DNA of 64,000 nt from CASFRF01 sp031549345 (GTDB lineage: Bacteria; Verrucomicrobiota; Lentisphaeria; Victivallales; Victivallaceae). Position numbers and translations under genes: made by a program. The notes under the pieces are model-generated. The model had not been told where the DNA came from. It did no database searches and saw nothing but the letters and a program-made list of their open reading frames with translations. Where the stretch lies: the NCBI GenBank assembly GCA_031549345.1, contig JAVBPY010000003.1, positions 124,001 to 188,000 on the forward strand, read 5' to 3'. Positions 25,707-34,970 of the stretch are shown here, one piece after another (positions within the stretch are counted from its first letter, which is position 1; each line of letters opens with the position of its first letter).

Positions 25707-28700
25707 ATGAAGCCGTTTTGGACAATGGCGTTGGCGCTGGTTGCGTGTGCGACCGTGCTGGCGCAGGGGCAAGTGCGCGAGATTCGGATGAACCCGATCG
25801 GGTTTACCGCGTCGCCGCCGGTGATCGACGGGGAAATGAACGAGTGGGGGAGCGCGGACCGGGTTCGCATAGCCCCGATTCCGCCGAGCGAGGACGAGCT
25901 TTTGCAGAGTGTGAAGAAGCAAAGCGCGTTCGATTTCCCGGCCAATGTTACGTATACGTCGCTTGCGTTGATGTACGACCGCGACAATTTATACATCGGC
26001 ATGGATTGGAACGACCCCACGCCGGCGGTCAACGGCAACCCCGCCGACCGTCCGGAAAGCTGGATGCAACACGGCGACGGATTTGAACTGGCGCTTGCGG
26101 GCGCGGTCAACACGCGTCTGGCCGGGTGGCCCGTCGACGGCGGCAAAGGACTTGCGTTGTGGGTCAAGCGCGGCGATGCGCCCTGGGAGCGGGCCGCCGG
26201 GAGCGCGGGAAAAATCGCCATTCGGTCCGACCGTTCCGGTTGGAGCCTCGAAGCTTCGATTCCCTGGAAAGCGTTGACCGGCAAAGCGGAGGTGCCGACG
26301 GGAGAAATTGCCTCGGTCTGGGACCTCGCCTGGAGCGGGCTGGACTTCAACGCCCTCGGAAAACTCGACAACGCGGCACTCCGCAACCATTGCCACGTGA
26401 GCACGGCGGCGCTGACCGCCAAGCCGGAATTCAAACTGAACGCCCATCTTCCGCGTCCCGACCAGTGGGGCGAACTCCGCTTCGGCGCGGGCAAAGAAGT
26501 AAAAAAAGACCTTCACACGCCGGTCATCACCGACGCGATGGTTCTGGGCTGCCCGCAAACCAAAGGCGCCATGACGATCGACGGCTCGCTTGCCGATTGG
26601 AAAGACGCGGACTTTTTTGATTTCGCCCTCCTCGGCGGTCTCCTGGGCGGGCGCTACGGCGGCAAGATTGCCACGGCGTACGATGCGGAGAATTTCTACG
26701 CCGTCGCGTTCCTGCGTCATCCGACTGGGAAACCCTACAACTTCGCCCCGGCCGCCACGGCGGCGGGGTATGCGGGGGGGGACGCCCTCCAGATCCGTTT
26801 TGCGGATGGGAAGAATTTCAAGGCCAGCGTTTGCATGTGGCTCGATTCCAACACCGGCAAGCCGGCATTCACCGTGGACGGCAGCGAGCACGGCTTCAAG
26901 TCGTTCCTGGACAAAGGCGCGGAACTGGCGTTCGCCCCCGCTCCGGGCGGCTACGTAACCGAAGTGAAAATCCCGTGGAAGGCGCTGCTCATCAAAGGCG
27001 CGGCCGTTCCGAACGCGGGCGACGCGTGGCGCGTAACCTTCCAGCCCTGGTGGCGTTTCGGCGGGCCGACGTTCAGCTACCTTGCCGACTTTAAATTGAA
27101 GGCCTCGCCGCCGCTTGGTGTGGCCTATGCGATGCCGCGCGACGGCTACGTCGCCCTCGGCCTCTTCGATGCGGACGGGAAACTTCTGCGCCAGCTCGTC
27201 AAGTCGGAATTCCGCACCGCCGGCGCGCAGACCGAACCGTGGGACGGCCGCGACCAGTTTGGCAACTTCGTTCCCGCCGGGAGCTACCGTGTCAAAGGTA
27301 TTGTAACCGACCGGATCGAAGGCAAGTACGAATTGACCCTGGGCAACCCCGGCACGCCGCCGTGGCCGACGCCCGACGGGCGCGGCGACTGGCTCAGCGA
27401 TGAATCCCCGGCGCAGGCCGTCGCCACCGATGGCGAAAACGTCTTCATCGCTGCCCCCGGCTCTGAAAAAGGGTTCGCGGTGATGGCGCTCGATGGAAAA
27501 GGCCAACGCATCTGGGGATTGGACGAATCGTTCTATCCGCGCTGTGTTTCCCTCTCGCTCCTGAACGGCAAGCTCTACGCGTTGTATTCGGGGCCGATCC
27601 TGACGGACAACACCATGCGTTTCAACGGCAAGAACGCCGTCGAGCGCGGCGTGGTCGTCTGCTACGACGCACGCACCGGCGAACGGATCGAATTCTCGCG
27701 GAAGAATCCGCGCTCCGAAATCGGCCGTTGGCCGTACCGTGAAGCGGTTACCCCCCTCTGGGAATTGATGGAACAAGGGTTTACGCCGGAAAAATACATT
27801 GGACAACCCCGTTATTTCGACAGCGACATGGGTGAAACGTCCAACGCCGTCGGGTTGGCCGCCACGCCGAACGCGCTGGTCGTTTCCAAGCTCTACGACC
27901 AGCGGCTGGAGCTTTACAATCCGCAGACGCTCGAGAAGATCGACGAAATTCCCCTCGAACGCCCCGTCGGACTTTTCCGTACGGCCGATACGGAAATCCT
28001 GGCGATCTCCGCCGGGAAAGTCGTCCGCGTTTCGTTGACCGACAAGCGCGTAACGCCGCTTATTTCCGAAGGACTTGAAGCCCCTGTCGCCCTTTCGTGC
28101 GACGCCAAGGGAAACATCTTTGTCTCCGACTGGGGCAAATCCCACCAGGTCAAAGTGTTCGATAAGGCGGGCAAATTCCTCCGCGCCATCGGCATCGCCG
28201 GAGGCCGCCCCTGGGTGGGCAAATGGAACGCGGCGGGCATGCTCCTCCCCCACGGACTTGCCGTCAATGCCAAGGGTGAACTTTTCGTGGCGGAAGCCGA
28301 TACGCTCCCCAAACGCGTCAGCGTCTGGAACAGCGCCAAGGGCGACTTCCTCCGCGACTGGATCGGTCCCATGCCCTACGGCGGCGGCACCTTTTTCTGG
28401 CTCAACCCGGAAGAGGAGAACATTGTCCACGCCGATGGTTGCAAATTCAAAATCGACTGGAAAACCGGCAAGACGGAAGTCATCGCAACCGAACTCCGGC
28501 GCATGTCCCGCGACGAACAATTCATTCCCAACGGCGGGAGCTGCATGGGCACGGCGGTCCGTTTCTTCAAGAAAAACGGCGTCGACTACATCAGCTGCTC
28601 CGGCGGACGCTCGGTGATGATCCTTCGGAAGTCGGGCGACCGCTACATTCCGTCGGCGGCCGTCGGCGGCCTCCACCGCTGGACGACCGACGACGGCACC

Positions 28701-30917
28701 GGCGAAACCACCTGGGACAGCGACATCGGCCGCCATCTCTACCGCAACCGCCGCGCGGAGCCCTTCCGTGGGCATGCGGGCGACAACTACGCGTGGAGCG
28801 ATCTTAACGGCGACGGCAAGGTCCAGGCCGACGAACTCACATTCACCCCCACGCTGACACGCGGCGAAAAATTTGTCCCCGGCGGGAAACAGGCGGAGTA
28901 CATCACAAGCTGGGGCGCGACGGCCGGACCGGACGGGACGGTGTATTTCTCCGGCTTCTGTAAAGATAAGGACATTGTCTACAAGGTTGTCCCGGAACGC
29001 TGGACCCAGTTCGGACCGGTGTTCGACATCCGCAAAGGACAGGAATTCACCACGTTCGACACGAACGGCGCGGTCGTCGTCTCCGGACTCATGGCCGATT
29101 CCACGGGGCAGGTCAATGTGATGACCGACGTTCCGGGACGGCTCTCCTACCCGGAAAATGGCAAGCTTAATTTCGCCGCCGCCGCTTTCGGGCCGGACGG
29201 GAAAGAGCGTTGGCGGATCGTCGCGCCCACCGACCTGGGAGAAAAAGCGTTCGCCGGGAGCAATTTTTCCGGGGAATGGAACATCCCCGGCATCGGTCCG
29301 GTCCTCTGTTCCTGGAACTGGTGGTGGAATTTGCGTCCTTATTTCACCTCCGCCGACGGATTGTATCTGGGAACGGCGCTGGAAGAAACGAAGCTCGGCC
29401 CCCTCGCTCTTTGGAGCGAAAGCGCAAACTTCTACTTCCAGCGCGCCGACGGCACGCCGTACCTTGTGAACGGCGCGAACCAGGCGCACCACTTCATCCG
29501 CATCGATGGGCTGAAGAACGCAACGCGTTTTGAAGGCAAAACCACCGTCAGCGCCAAGGATGCGGAAAAGGCCAGGCAAGCCTCCACAATCGTCGCCGTC
29601 AAGGCCCTGCCGAAATCCCCCATTGTAATGACCGAATTCGCCGTTGCTCCCAAGGTGGATGGCACGCTGGATGACTGGCGCGATGCGTCTTTCATCGCGC
29701 TCGACGGCGGCAAGGGGCGCGCCGCGCGTATGGCCATCGCGCGCCACGGCGATAAACTCTACCTCGCCGCGGATGTAGCCGACCCGACGCCCATGCGTCA
29801 GGTCGGGACCGATTACCAGACGTTGTTCACCACCGGCGACGTGGTGGATTTGATGCTGGCGACCAACCCGAAGGCCTCCAAAGACCGCCGCGCGGCGGAA
29901 GCGGGGGATTTGCGATTGTCCATCAGCGAACTGCGCGGCAAACCCGTTGTGGTGCTTTCGCAACCGGTTCTTGCGGCCGACCGCCCGGCGCAGCCGATTC
30001 AGTTGATGGCGGCGCGGCTCGACCGGATCGTTATGCTGGAAAGCGCCAGGGTTTCCATTGTGCGCGGTGCGCGGAACTATACGGTGGAGGCGGAAATTCC
30101 TTTGGCGGAACTCGGCTTGAGCGCAACGGATACACAGACGCTCCGCGGCGACCTCGGCGTGGTGTTCTCCGACGAAACCGGCGGACGTGAACTGCGCCTC
30201 TACTACTACAACAAACGCACCCAAATGGTGAGCGACCTTACGACGGAGGCGACCCTCCAGCCCGCCGAATGGGGCGAAATCGTCCAGCCGCTCGGGATCA
30301 ATCTCCTGAAAAACGGAAGCTTTGAACAGGATTTTGCCCAAGACCCCGCCAGCGGCTGGAAGCTGGAAGTTACCCAGAATGGCGGCGCGGCGGAAATGGT
30401 GGAGAATATGGCGTTCGCCGGAAAGCGCTCGCTGCTCATCTCCAATACGGAAGTCGTCTTTGCGCCGGAAGCGCTCAAAACGCCGAAGTGGGAGGATTTT
30501 GTGAAAGCGGCCAACTTTGGCAAAGGCGGCGGACACGTTTCGATCTGCCAGTTCATCCCGGTCGTCGGCGGACAAGCCTACCGCACGCGCCTCTTCTTCC
30601 GCGCCGAAGAAGTACGCCGCGAAAGCCGCGCCCCCGGCAACAAACGCGGCTACGCGGCGGCGATTCTCTATGTGTTCTACAAAGACGCGACGGGGAAACA
30701 CCTGGGAACGCAGGTTCTCGCCCGTCTGGACGGCGACGAATGGGAATGGCGCGCCGTCAACAACCTCGCCAGCCGGAGCGAAGCGCAGGTCGGCGGCATG
30801 ATGACCGCCCCGGTGGGCGCGACAAGCGCCATCGTTTCCTTCAAATTCTCAAGCTGCGCGCCGGACATCAAGCCCCGCCTCTGGATCGACGCCTTCGAGA
30901 TTTCCCCGGTTAAATAA
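25707..30917 (+). CDS. Giant secreted multidomain protein (CBM9-like x3, FlgD-like Ig, propeller, dockerin-like, C-terminal CBM)
   Basis: The 1736-residue protein starts with a signal peptide ending near AQG (residues 1-21). CBM9/DOMON-like modules begin near residues 39 (VIDGEMNEWG), 289 (TIDGSLADWKD) and 1314 (KVDGTLDDWRD). A FlgD-like Ig fold lies at about 480-530 (LFDADGKLLRQL, WDGRDQFGNFVPAG). An NHL-type propeller region covers about 560-1250. A calcium-loop/dockerin-like segment SDLNGDGKVQADEL sits at about 1031. The C-terminus (1532-1736, LLKNGSFEQDF) looks like a CBM4/9-type jelly roll. No catalytic domain is recognisable. It probably binds polysaccharide outside the cell. It stands alone with its own strong ribosome site and follows the glycosidase operon. 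Confidence 0.88.
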   Translation: MKPFWTMALALVACATVLAQGQVREIRMNPIGFTASPPVIDGEMNEWGSADRVRIAPIPPSEDELLQSVKKQSAFDFPANVTYTSLALMYDRDNLYIGMDWNDPTPAVNGNPADRPESWMQHGDGFELALAGAVNTRLAGWPVDGGKGLALWVKRGDAPWERAAGSAGKIAIRSDRSGWSLEASIPWKALTGKAEVPTGEIASVWDLAWSGLDFNALGKLDNAALRNHCHVSTAALTAKPEFKLNAHLPRPDQWGELRFGAGKEVKKDLHTPVITDAMVLGCPQTKGAMTIDGSLADWKDADFFDFALLGGLLGGRYGGKIATAYDAENFYAVAFLRHPTGKPYNFAPAATAAGYAGGDALQIRFADGKNFKASVCMWLDSNTGKPAFTVDGSEHGFKSFLDKGAELAFAPAPGGYVTEVKIPWKALLIKGAAVPNAGDAWRVTFQPWWRFGGPTFSYLADFKLKASPPLGVAYAMPRDGYVALGLFDADGKLLRQLVKSEFRTAGAQTEPWDGRDQFGNFVPAGSYRVKGIVTDRIEGKYELTLGNPGTPPWPTPDGRGDWLSDESPAQAVATDGENVFIAAPGSEKGFAVMALDGKGQRIWGLDESFYPRCVSLSLLNGKLYALYSGPILTDNTMRFNGKNAVERGVVVCYDARTGERIEFSRKNPRSEIGRWPYREAVTPLWELMEQGFTPEKYIGQPRYFDSDMGETSNAVGLAATPNALVVSKLYDQRLELYNPQTLEKIDEIPLERPVGLFRTADTEILAISAGKVVRVSLTDKRVTPLISEGLEAPVALSCDAKGNIFVSDWGKSHQVKVFDKAGKFLRAIGIAGGRPWVGKWNAAGMLLPHGLAVNAKGELFVAEADTLPKRVSVWNSAKGDFLRDWIGPMPYGGGTFFWLNPEEENIVHADGCKFKIDWKTGKTEVIATELRRMSRDEQFIPNGGSCMGTAVRFFKKNGVDYISCSGGRSVMILRKSGDRYIPSAAVGGLHRWTTDDGTGETTWDSDIGRHLYRNRRAEPFRGHAGDNYAWSDLNGDGKVQADELTFTPTLTRGEKFVPGGKQAEYITSWGATAGPDGTVYFSGFCKDKDIVYKVVPERWTQFGPVFDIRKGQEFTTFDTNGAVVVSGLMADSTGQVNVMTDVPGRLSYPENGKLNFAAAAFGPDGKERWRIVAPTDLGEKAFAGSNFSGEWNIPGIGPVLCSWNWWWNLRPYFTSADGLYLGTALEETKLGPLALWSESANFYFQRADGTPYLVNGANQAHHFIRIDGLKNATRFEGKTTVSAKDAEKARQASTIVAVKALPKSPIVMTEFAVAPKVDGTLDDWRDASFIALDGGKGRAARMAIARHGDKLYLAADVADPTPMRQVGTDYQTLFTTGDVVDLMLATNPKASKDRRAAEAGDLRLSISELRGKPVVVLSQPVLAADRPAQPIQLMAARLDRIVMLESARVSIVRGARNYTVEAEIPLAELGLSATDTQTLRGDLGVVFSDETGGRELRLYYYNKRTQMVSDLTTEATLQPAEWGEIVQPLGINLLKNGSFEQDFAQDPASGWKLEVTQNGGAAEMVENMAFAGKRSLLISNTEVVFAPEALKTPKWEDFVKAANFGKGGGHVSICQFIPVVGGQAYRTRLFFRAEEVRRESRAPGNKRGYAAAILYVFYKDATGKHLGTQVLARLDGDEWEWRAVNNLASRSEAQVGGMMTAPVGATSAIVSFKFSSCAPDIKPRLWIDAFEISPVK

Positions 30918-30938
30918 TCGATAGTGTAAGTATCTGAT

Positions 30939-31121
30939 GCGAGAAGGAAAAACCTTTTGAGGAAAGGTTGTTTCCTTCTCGCTCTCTTCCTTTTCCAAAC
31001 CTATTGGGGTATATTTTTGCAATTCGCATGCAAATTGCAAAACGAAAAGGTTTGAAAATAAGGAAAAGGGTTCGGGAAAAACCTTAAGAAAATTTCCTCA
31101 AAATTTTCTTGTGGTTTTTCC
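30939..31121. terminator. Cluster of three large hairpins between convergent genes
   Basis: The 219-base gap between convergent genes is mostly inverted repeats. First: 30939-30982, arms GCGAGAAGGAAA/TTTCCTTCTCGC extended by AACCTTT/AAAGGTT. Second: 31015-31042, a near-perfect 28-base palindrome centred on GCATGC, itself flanked by CCTTTTCCAAACC and GGTTTGAAAATAAGGAAAAGG. Third: 31075-31121, arms GGAAAAACC..AAGAAAATT. They probably act as bidirectional transcription stops. Confidence 0.65.
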
Positions 31122-31136
31122 TGAAAAGCATTTCAT

Positions 31137-32273
31137 CTATTCACGCGGAGAGAGCATTTTGCGGAGGCCTTCGCCGGTGAAGTTGAAGGCGGCGACCGCG
31201 ATGAAGAGGGCGAGGCCGGGGAAAAAGGTAAGGTGCCAATAGGAAACGGGGTTTTCCACTGCTTGACGGAGGAGGGCGCCCCAGCTTGCGGTGGGGGCGC
31301 GTACGCCGAATCCCAGGAAGCTCAGGCCGCTTTCCGCAAGAATGGCCCCCGCAACGCCGAATGAGGCGGCGATCAGGATGGGGCCGGAGATGTTCGGGAG
31401 CAGGTGAAAGAGGAGAATCCGCCAGAGCGGAAGTCCCGCCACCTCGCAGCTTTGCACATACGGGAGCGCGCACTGTTTGAGCACTTCGCCCCGCACAAGG
31501 AAGGTGAGCCCGATCCAGCCGGTAAGACCTATCACTCCGATGACGATTAGAATGGACTGCTCGAATTTGTAGTCGTGCAGAATCGACATGATGATCAAGA
31601 GGAGGAGGAACGACGGGAAACACATCACCATTTCCACTCCCCGCATGGTCAGGAGGTCGAACCAGCCCCGGAGGTACCCTGCGAGCATCCCGATCAGCGT
31701 CCCGATCAGAACGGTGATCAGTGTGGCGCCGATGCCGACGGCGAGCGAAACGCGCGCACCGTAAAGCATCCGGCTGGCGAGGTCGCGCCCGATTTCATCG
31801 CATCCCAGCCAATGGCGCGCGTCGGGGGGGGCGTAGGGGCGTGCCACCGCCTCGTAAGGGCTGTAGGGAATAGGAGAAAAAAGCGCGGCACGCGCGGGCA
31901 GGGCGCGATAGTCGGTTTTATCGAGTTTGCGCGTCGCGCAGAGGAATGGAATTAAAAGCAGCACGGCGAGAGTCCAGCCGACCCATTTGCGTTTCCGTGG
32001 AAAAATCCGGCGGAACAGGAGGAACAAGGGGAGAAAAAGCAGAAGATAGTTGAATGTTTTTTCGATCAGGCTCTCGCTCGTGTCCGGCGCGAAGAAGACG
32101 GATACGGCGGGGAAACGCCACGCTCCTTCCTGCGGAATAAGAATCCATGGCCTCCCATTGGCGAGAAGCGGCGCCAGAAGCGCCATGAGCAACAGGAAAA
32201 GAACCCCGGCCGCACCCATCCAGGCGAGCTTATCCCCCCGGAACAGGGCGCGTGTGTGTTTCGGCGTATTCAT
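31137..32273 (-). CDS. Orphan ABC transporter permease, DppC/OppC/YejE-like
   Basis: The 378-residue protein has the BPD_transp_1 permease core in its C-terminal half (HWLGCDEIGRDLASRMLYGARVS as the OppC-type entry, then the EAA-like loop with CEVAGLPLWRILLFHLLPN and SGLSFLGFGVRAPTASWG). The N-terminal half has extra membrane helices around residues 15-40, 72-90 and 97-112, longer than usual OppC and like YejE. No partner permease, ATPase or binding protein lies in the window. It follows the pilin pseudogene on the same strand with no clear ribosome site, so its expression is uncertain. Confidence 0.85.
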   Translation of the reverse strand: MNTPKHTRALFRGDKLAWMGAAGVLFLLLMALLAPLLANGRPWILIPQEGAWRFPAVSVFFAPDTSESLIEKTFNYLLLFLPLFLLFRRIFPRKRKWVGWTLAVLLLIPFLCATRKLDKTDYRALPARAALFSPIPYSPYEAVARPYAPPDARHWLGCDEIGRDLASRMLYGARVSLAVGIGATLITVLIGTLIGMLAGYLRGWFDLLTMRGVEMVMCFPSFLLLLIIMSILHDYKFEQSILIVIGVIGLTGWIGLTFLVRGEVLKQCALPYVQSCEVAGLPLWRILLFHLLPNISGPILIAASFGVAGAILAESGLSFLGFGVRAPTASWGALLRQAVENPVSYWHLTFFPGLALFIAVAAFNFTGEGLRKMLSPRE

Positions 32274-32318
32274 TTCATACTATACAGCCGCGCATCGCAA
32301 AACGCAAGGAATGCGTTG

Positions 32319-33006
32319 TCAGAGGTCCGAACGTTTCTTTGCCCCGGTGCCCATGGATACATTGCTTCCCATCGGAAGCTCGCCGTTGGCGTCGTTTCCC
32401 GGGAAAATCGCGTTGTTGGGGACAAGATGCCCGCCGGACGAACCGGTGCCGATGGTGCTTGTGGAGGTGTAGTGCTGGCGGTCCTTGACCGTGTGCGCGT
32501 TGTATGCGTACCATTTGGCGGAACCGTCGATCGACCCCACGTTACCGCCTGCCGGGTACAGATCGGCCCCGCCGCGCAGGTGGTTCGTATGTTGAAATTC
32601 GGGGAGATACACCGTAACGCGGTCGTGCCAGAGCGCGGGGGAATCCGTCGTTTGCATATATCCCCAGCCAATGGCCTTGCGCTGGAGATCCATCAATGTT
32701 TTTATATTCATCGCAAACGGCGAATTGGCGCCGGAGCCTGCGGCGGATCCGCCGGCGAACGCGTAGGTGTGTCCCAGGGAGGTTTTCTGGGTGGAGGGGC
32801 AGATGAACGCTTTGATGACGGCGGGCTCGGTGCCGTTGGTGCGCGGCTTTGTACTGTTGGGCATCCGGTCCATTGTTCCGCTGCCGGTCATCAGTTTTCC
32901 GCCGAGGTAGTCGCGGTACCAGAAATTAATGGACTTTTTTGTGCTGTTAAGATCGAAATATTGCCACCAAAAGCTCGATCAGGGTAAATCCGTGCCGCCG
33001 CTTCAT
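32319..33006 (-). pseudogene. Pilin-like gene broken by internal deletion and frameshift
   Basis: ATG 33006 begins MKRRHGFTLIELLVAI, then reaches a stop at 32947-32949. From about 32960 a second frame continues to 32319 with QYFDLNSTKKSINFWYRDYLGGKLM and a full C-terminus. Aligned with the intact paralogue at 33970-34836, about 70 residues after the prepilin leader are missing and the frame has shifted at the junction. The C-terminal part keeps clear similarity (PALWHDRVT, YPAGGNV..DG). The downstream piece could only be made without its leader, so it is almost surely non-functional as a pilin. Confidence 0.85.
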
Positions 33007-33068
33007 AAATGCCATTCTTGATGCTACAATCTTTTCTTTATTCCATTATTGCCAGGTGAGCCGGCACT

Positions 33069-33953
33069 TTACAAGGTATAGTAGTTGATGCCGCCCGTAC
33101 CGTAGACCAACCGCTTGTTCGAGCTGGTAGAGAGAAAGGAAAAACCTCCTGTCTGGAAGTAATACGCGTTGGAAGGAATGGCGACATGTCCACCGACCGC
33201 GCCCCCGTTCACGACATATACGTAGGGTGCGTTGGATGTTACACTGCCGATGTTGCCACCCGCGTAAACGTACCAGCGAACGGAGCCGTCCAGGGCGCCG
33301 ACATTGCCGCCCCTGGGGTAGCCCGATGTCGTATTGATTTCGTTTCCTCCGTGATTGGTTTCCGCGTACCCGCCGTTGTTGCCGGCGTTTTGAACGTTCG
33401 CGCGGTCGGCCCAGATAATGGGCGTGCTGGTGATGATCGAGAGCTTTCTACGAAGGACAATTTGCTGTGTCCGTATCCAACGGTCGGCCGTCATGCCGAC
33501 ATCGGCGGCCGATCCGCCGTAGAAGGCGTAGCAAATGCGGTAGAAATCCGTACGGGGGGACGACGGACAAATCATGACCTTTTTCAAGGCGGGAGTATGC
33601 GGGGTCGTTGTGGTAATCTTGTAGGGGAAACGTGGAATGTCATTCGACGTCGGAATCAAATCACCCCCGAGATACGATTTGTAAAGCGCGGGCATGGAAC
33701 CCGACATGTTCGTGAAGAAGCGCAAGTCTCCGGTGGCCGCACAACCGTTGTGTCCCTGGAGCGGAAGGAATTTGTAATCCCCTTCGTAGTTGGTGGTTGC
33801 CACGACCAGTTGCTTGACATTGCTCATGCAATTGGCGCGCCTAGCCTGTTCGCGCGCTTTGTTCATTGCCGGGAGCAGCATGGACGCGAGGATGGCGATA
33901 ATGGCGATGACCACCAGGAGCTCGATTAAAGTAAAGTTGGCCTTTTGCTTCAT
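33069..33953 (-). CDS. Prepilin-like protein with DG-type C-terminus
   Basis: The 294-residue protein has a short leader (MKQKAN) and the prepilin cleavage/methylation motif FTLIELLVVIAIIAILASML, then NCMSNVKQLVVATTNYEGDY and the late motif NHGG..YPRGGNVGALDGSVRWYVY near residue 220. These are marks of PVC-type pseudopilins. An AGAAGGGAG ribosome site precedes the start. It follows the paralogue at 33970-34836 by 16 bases, so both are transcribed from the strong promoter at 34891-34919. Function likely in surface display, secretion or substrate capture. Confidence 0.88.
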   Translation of the reverse strand: MKQKANFTLIELLVVIAIIAILASMLLPAMNKAREQARRANCMSNVKQLVVATTNYEGDYKFLPLQGHNGCAATGDLRFFTNMSGSMPALYKSYLGGDLIPTSNDIPRFPYKITTTTPHTPALKKVMICPSSPRTDFYRICYAFYGGSAADVGMTADRWIRTQQIVLRRKLSIITSTPIIWADRANVQNAGNNGGYAETNHGGNEINTTSGYPRGGNVGALDGSVRWYVYAGGNIGSVTSNAPYVYVVNGGAVGGHVAIPSNAYYFQTGGFSFLSTSSNKRLVYGTGGINYYTL

Positions 33954-33969
33954 TGATGATCTCCCTTCT

Positions 33970-34836
33970 TTAAAGTTCCGACAGTTTTTTCCGTTGCGAG
34001 CCGAAGTTGACGTATTGGTTGGTTGTGGTGAGAAGCTTCACTGGATTTGTCGTGGACGGCTCCGTGAAAATCGAGTTGTTCGGCGCTAGGAAACCGCCGG
34101 AGGAACTGGCGCCGGAGCCTTGTACGCCGAAATAAATCCGGTCCTCGTATCGCCCGTTCCCATAGGTAAACCAGCGTACCGCACCATCGACCGTGCTGAC
34201 GTTGCCGCCCGCCGGGTAGGAGGAGTTATCCATTCCTCCGCGGACATGGTTGGTGTTTTCGAATTCCGGCGCGTAGAGTGTAACTCTGTCATGCCAAAGG
34301 GCGGGGGCCTCCGATGTGGGGAAAATTCCCATGGTTGCCGCTTTCCTTTTCAACCGCATCAGAATTTCCGCGTTGAGGGGATAGTCGAACGCCGAGTACC
34401 CAGCCATGCCGTACGTATGCGAGCTCAACGCCGCGCGGGTGACGGAGGGGCAGATGAAGACGGGAATCGTCGCGGGTTCGGTTCCATTTGTATGCGCCTT
34501 GATGTTGTTTGGCATCCGGTCCATCGTAGTGCTGCCGAACATTAGCTTTCCTCCCAGATAATCACGGTACCAGAAAGAGAGCGATTTGCCGTTAATGTTG
34601 TGGTCGAAGCCTCCCGTCATCGGCTTGAGCCCGCCACCGGCGATCATGAAGTACTTGTAATCGTCGGCGTAGGAAATGGTTGCGAATGCGATTTGCTTCA
34701 AATTGCTCATGCATTTCGTCCTCTTTGCCTGCTCCCGCGCCTTGTTCAATGCGGGGAGAAGCATGGACGCAAGGATGGCAATGATGGCGATGACCACCAG
34801 GAGTTCGATCAAGGTAAAGGCATTGCGGTTTTTCAT
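33970..34836 (-). CDS. Prepilin-like protein with DG-type C-terminus, promoter-proximal paralogue
   Basis: The 288-residue protein has leader MKNRNA, prepilin motif FTLIELLVVIAIIAILASML, then KCMSNLKQIAFATISYADDYKYF, WYRDYLGGKLM, ICPSVTR and the late motif HVRGG..YPAGGNVSTVDGAVRWF. It is the closest relative of the adjacent pseudogene. AGGGAGA lies 5 bases before ATG 34836. It is first behind a perfect consensus promoter, so should be highly made. Cleavage after the leader Ala by a prepilin peptidase is expected; none is in the window. Confidence 0.9.
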   Translation of the reverse strand: MKNRNAFTLIELLVVIAIIAILASMLLPALNKAREQAKRTKCMSNLKQIAFATISYADDYKYFMIAGGGLKPMTGGFDHNINGKSLSFWYRDYLGGKLMFGSTTMDRMPNNIKAHTNGTEPATIPVFICPSVTRAALSSHTYGMAGYSAFDYPLNAEILMRLKRKAATMGIFPTSEAPALWHDRVTLYAPEFENTNHVRGGMDNSSYPAGGNVSTVDGAVRWFTYGNGRYEDRIYFGVQGSGASSSGGFLAPNNSIFTEPSTTNPVKLLTTTNQYVNFGSQRKKLSEL

Positions 34837-34890
34837 TTTCTCCCTATTTCACTATTGATATATTTCCAAAATATAACGTTCTACATTGGA

Positions 34891-34919
34891 ATTATAGTGG
34901 AAAAGAGAGAAAATGTCAA
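34891..34919 (-). promoter_or_regulatory. Perfect consensus sigma70 promoter
   Basis: On the minus strand TTGACA (34919-34914) and TATAAT (34896-34891) are separated by exactly 17 bases. This is the full consensus and lies 55 bases before the first pilin-like gene. No other promoter in the window is this strong. Confidence 0.85.
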
Positions 34920-34970
34920 GAGAAACGCGAATAAAATACAAGAAAAGTGTAAAAAAAATGTAAAAAAGTG

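Noticed and set aside
25989..30701. Long open frame of about 1570 codons on the minus strand opposite the giant protein gene
   Set aside because: It mirrors codon bias of the GC-rich plus-strand gene, has no signal or domain, and lacks a ribosome site. The plus frame has signal peptide and clear modules.
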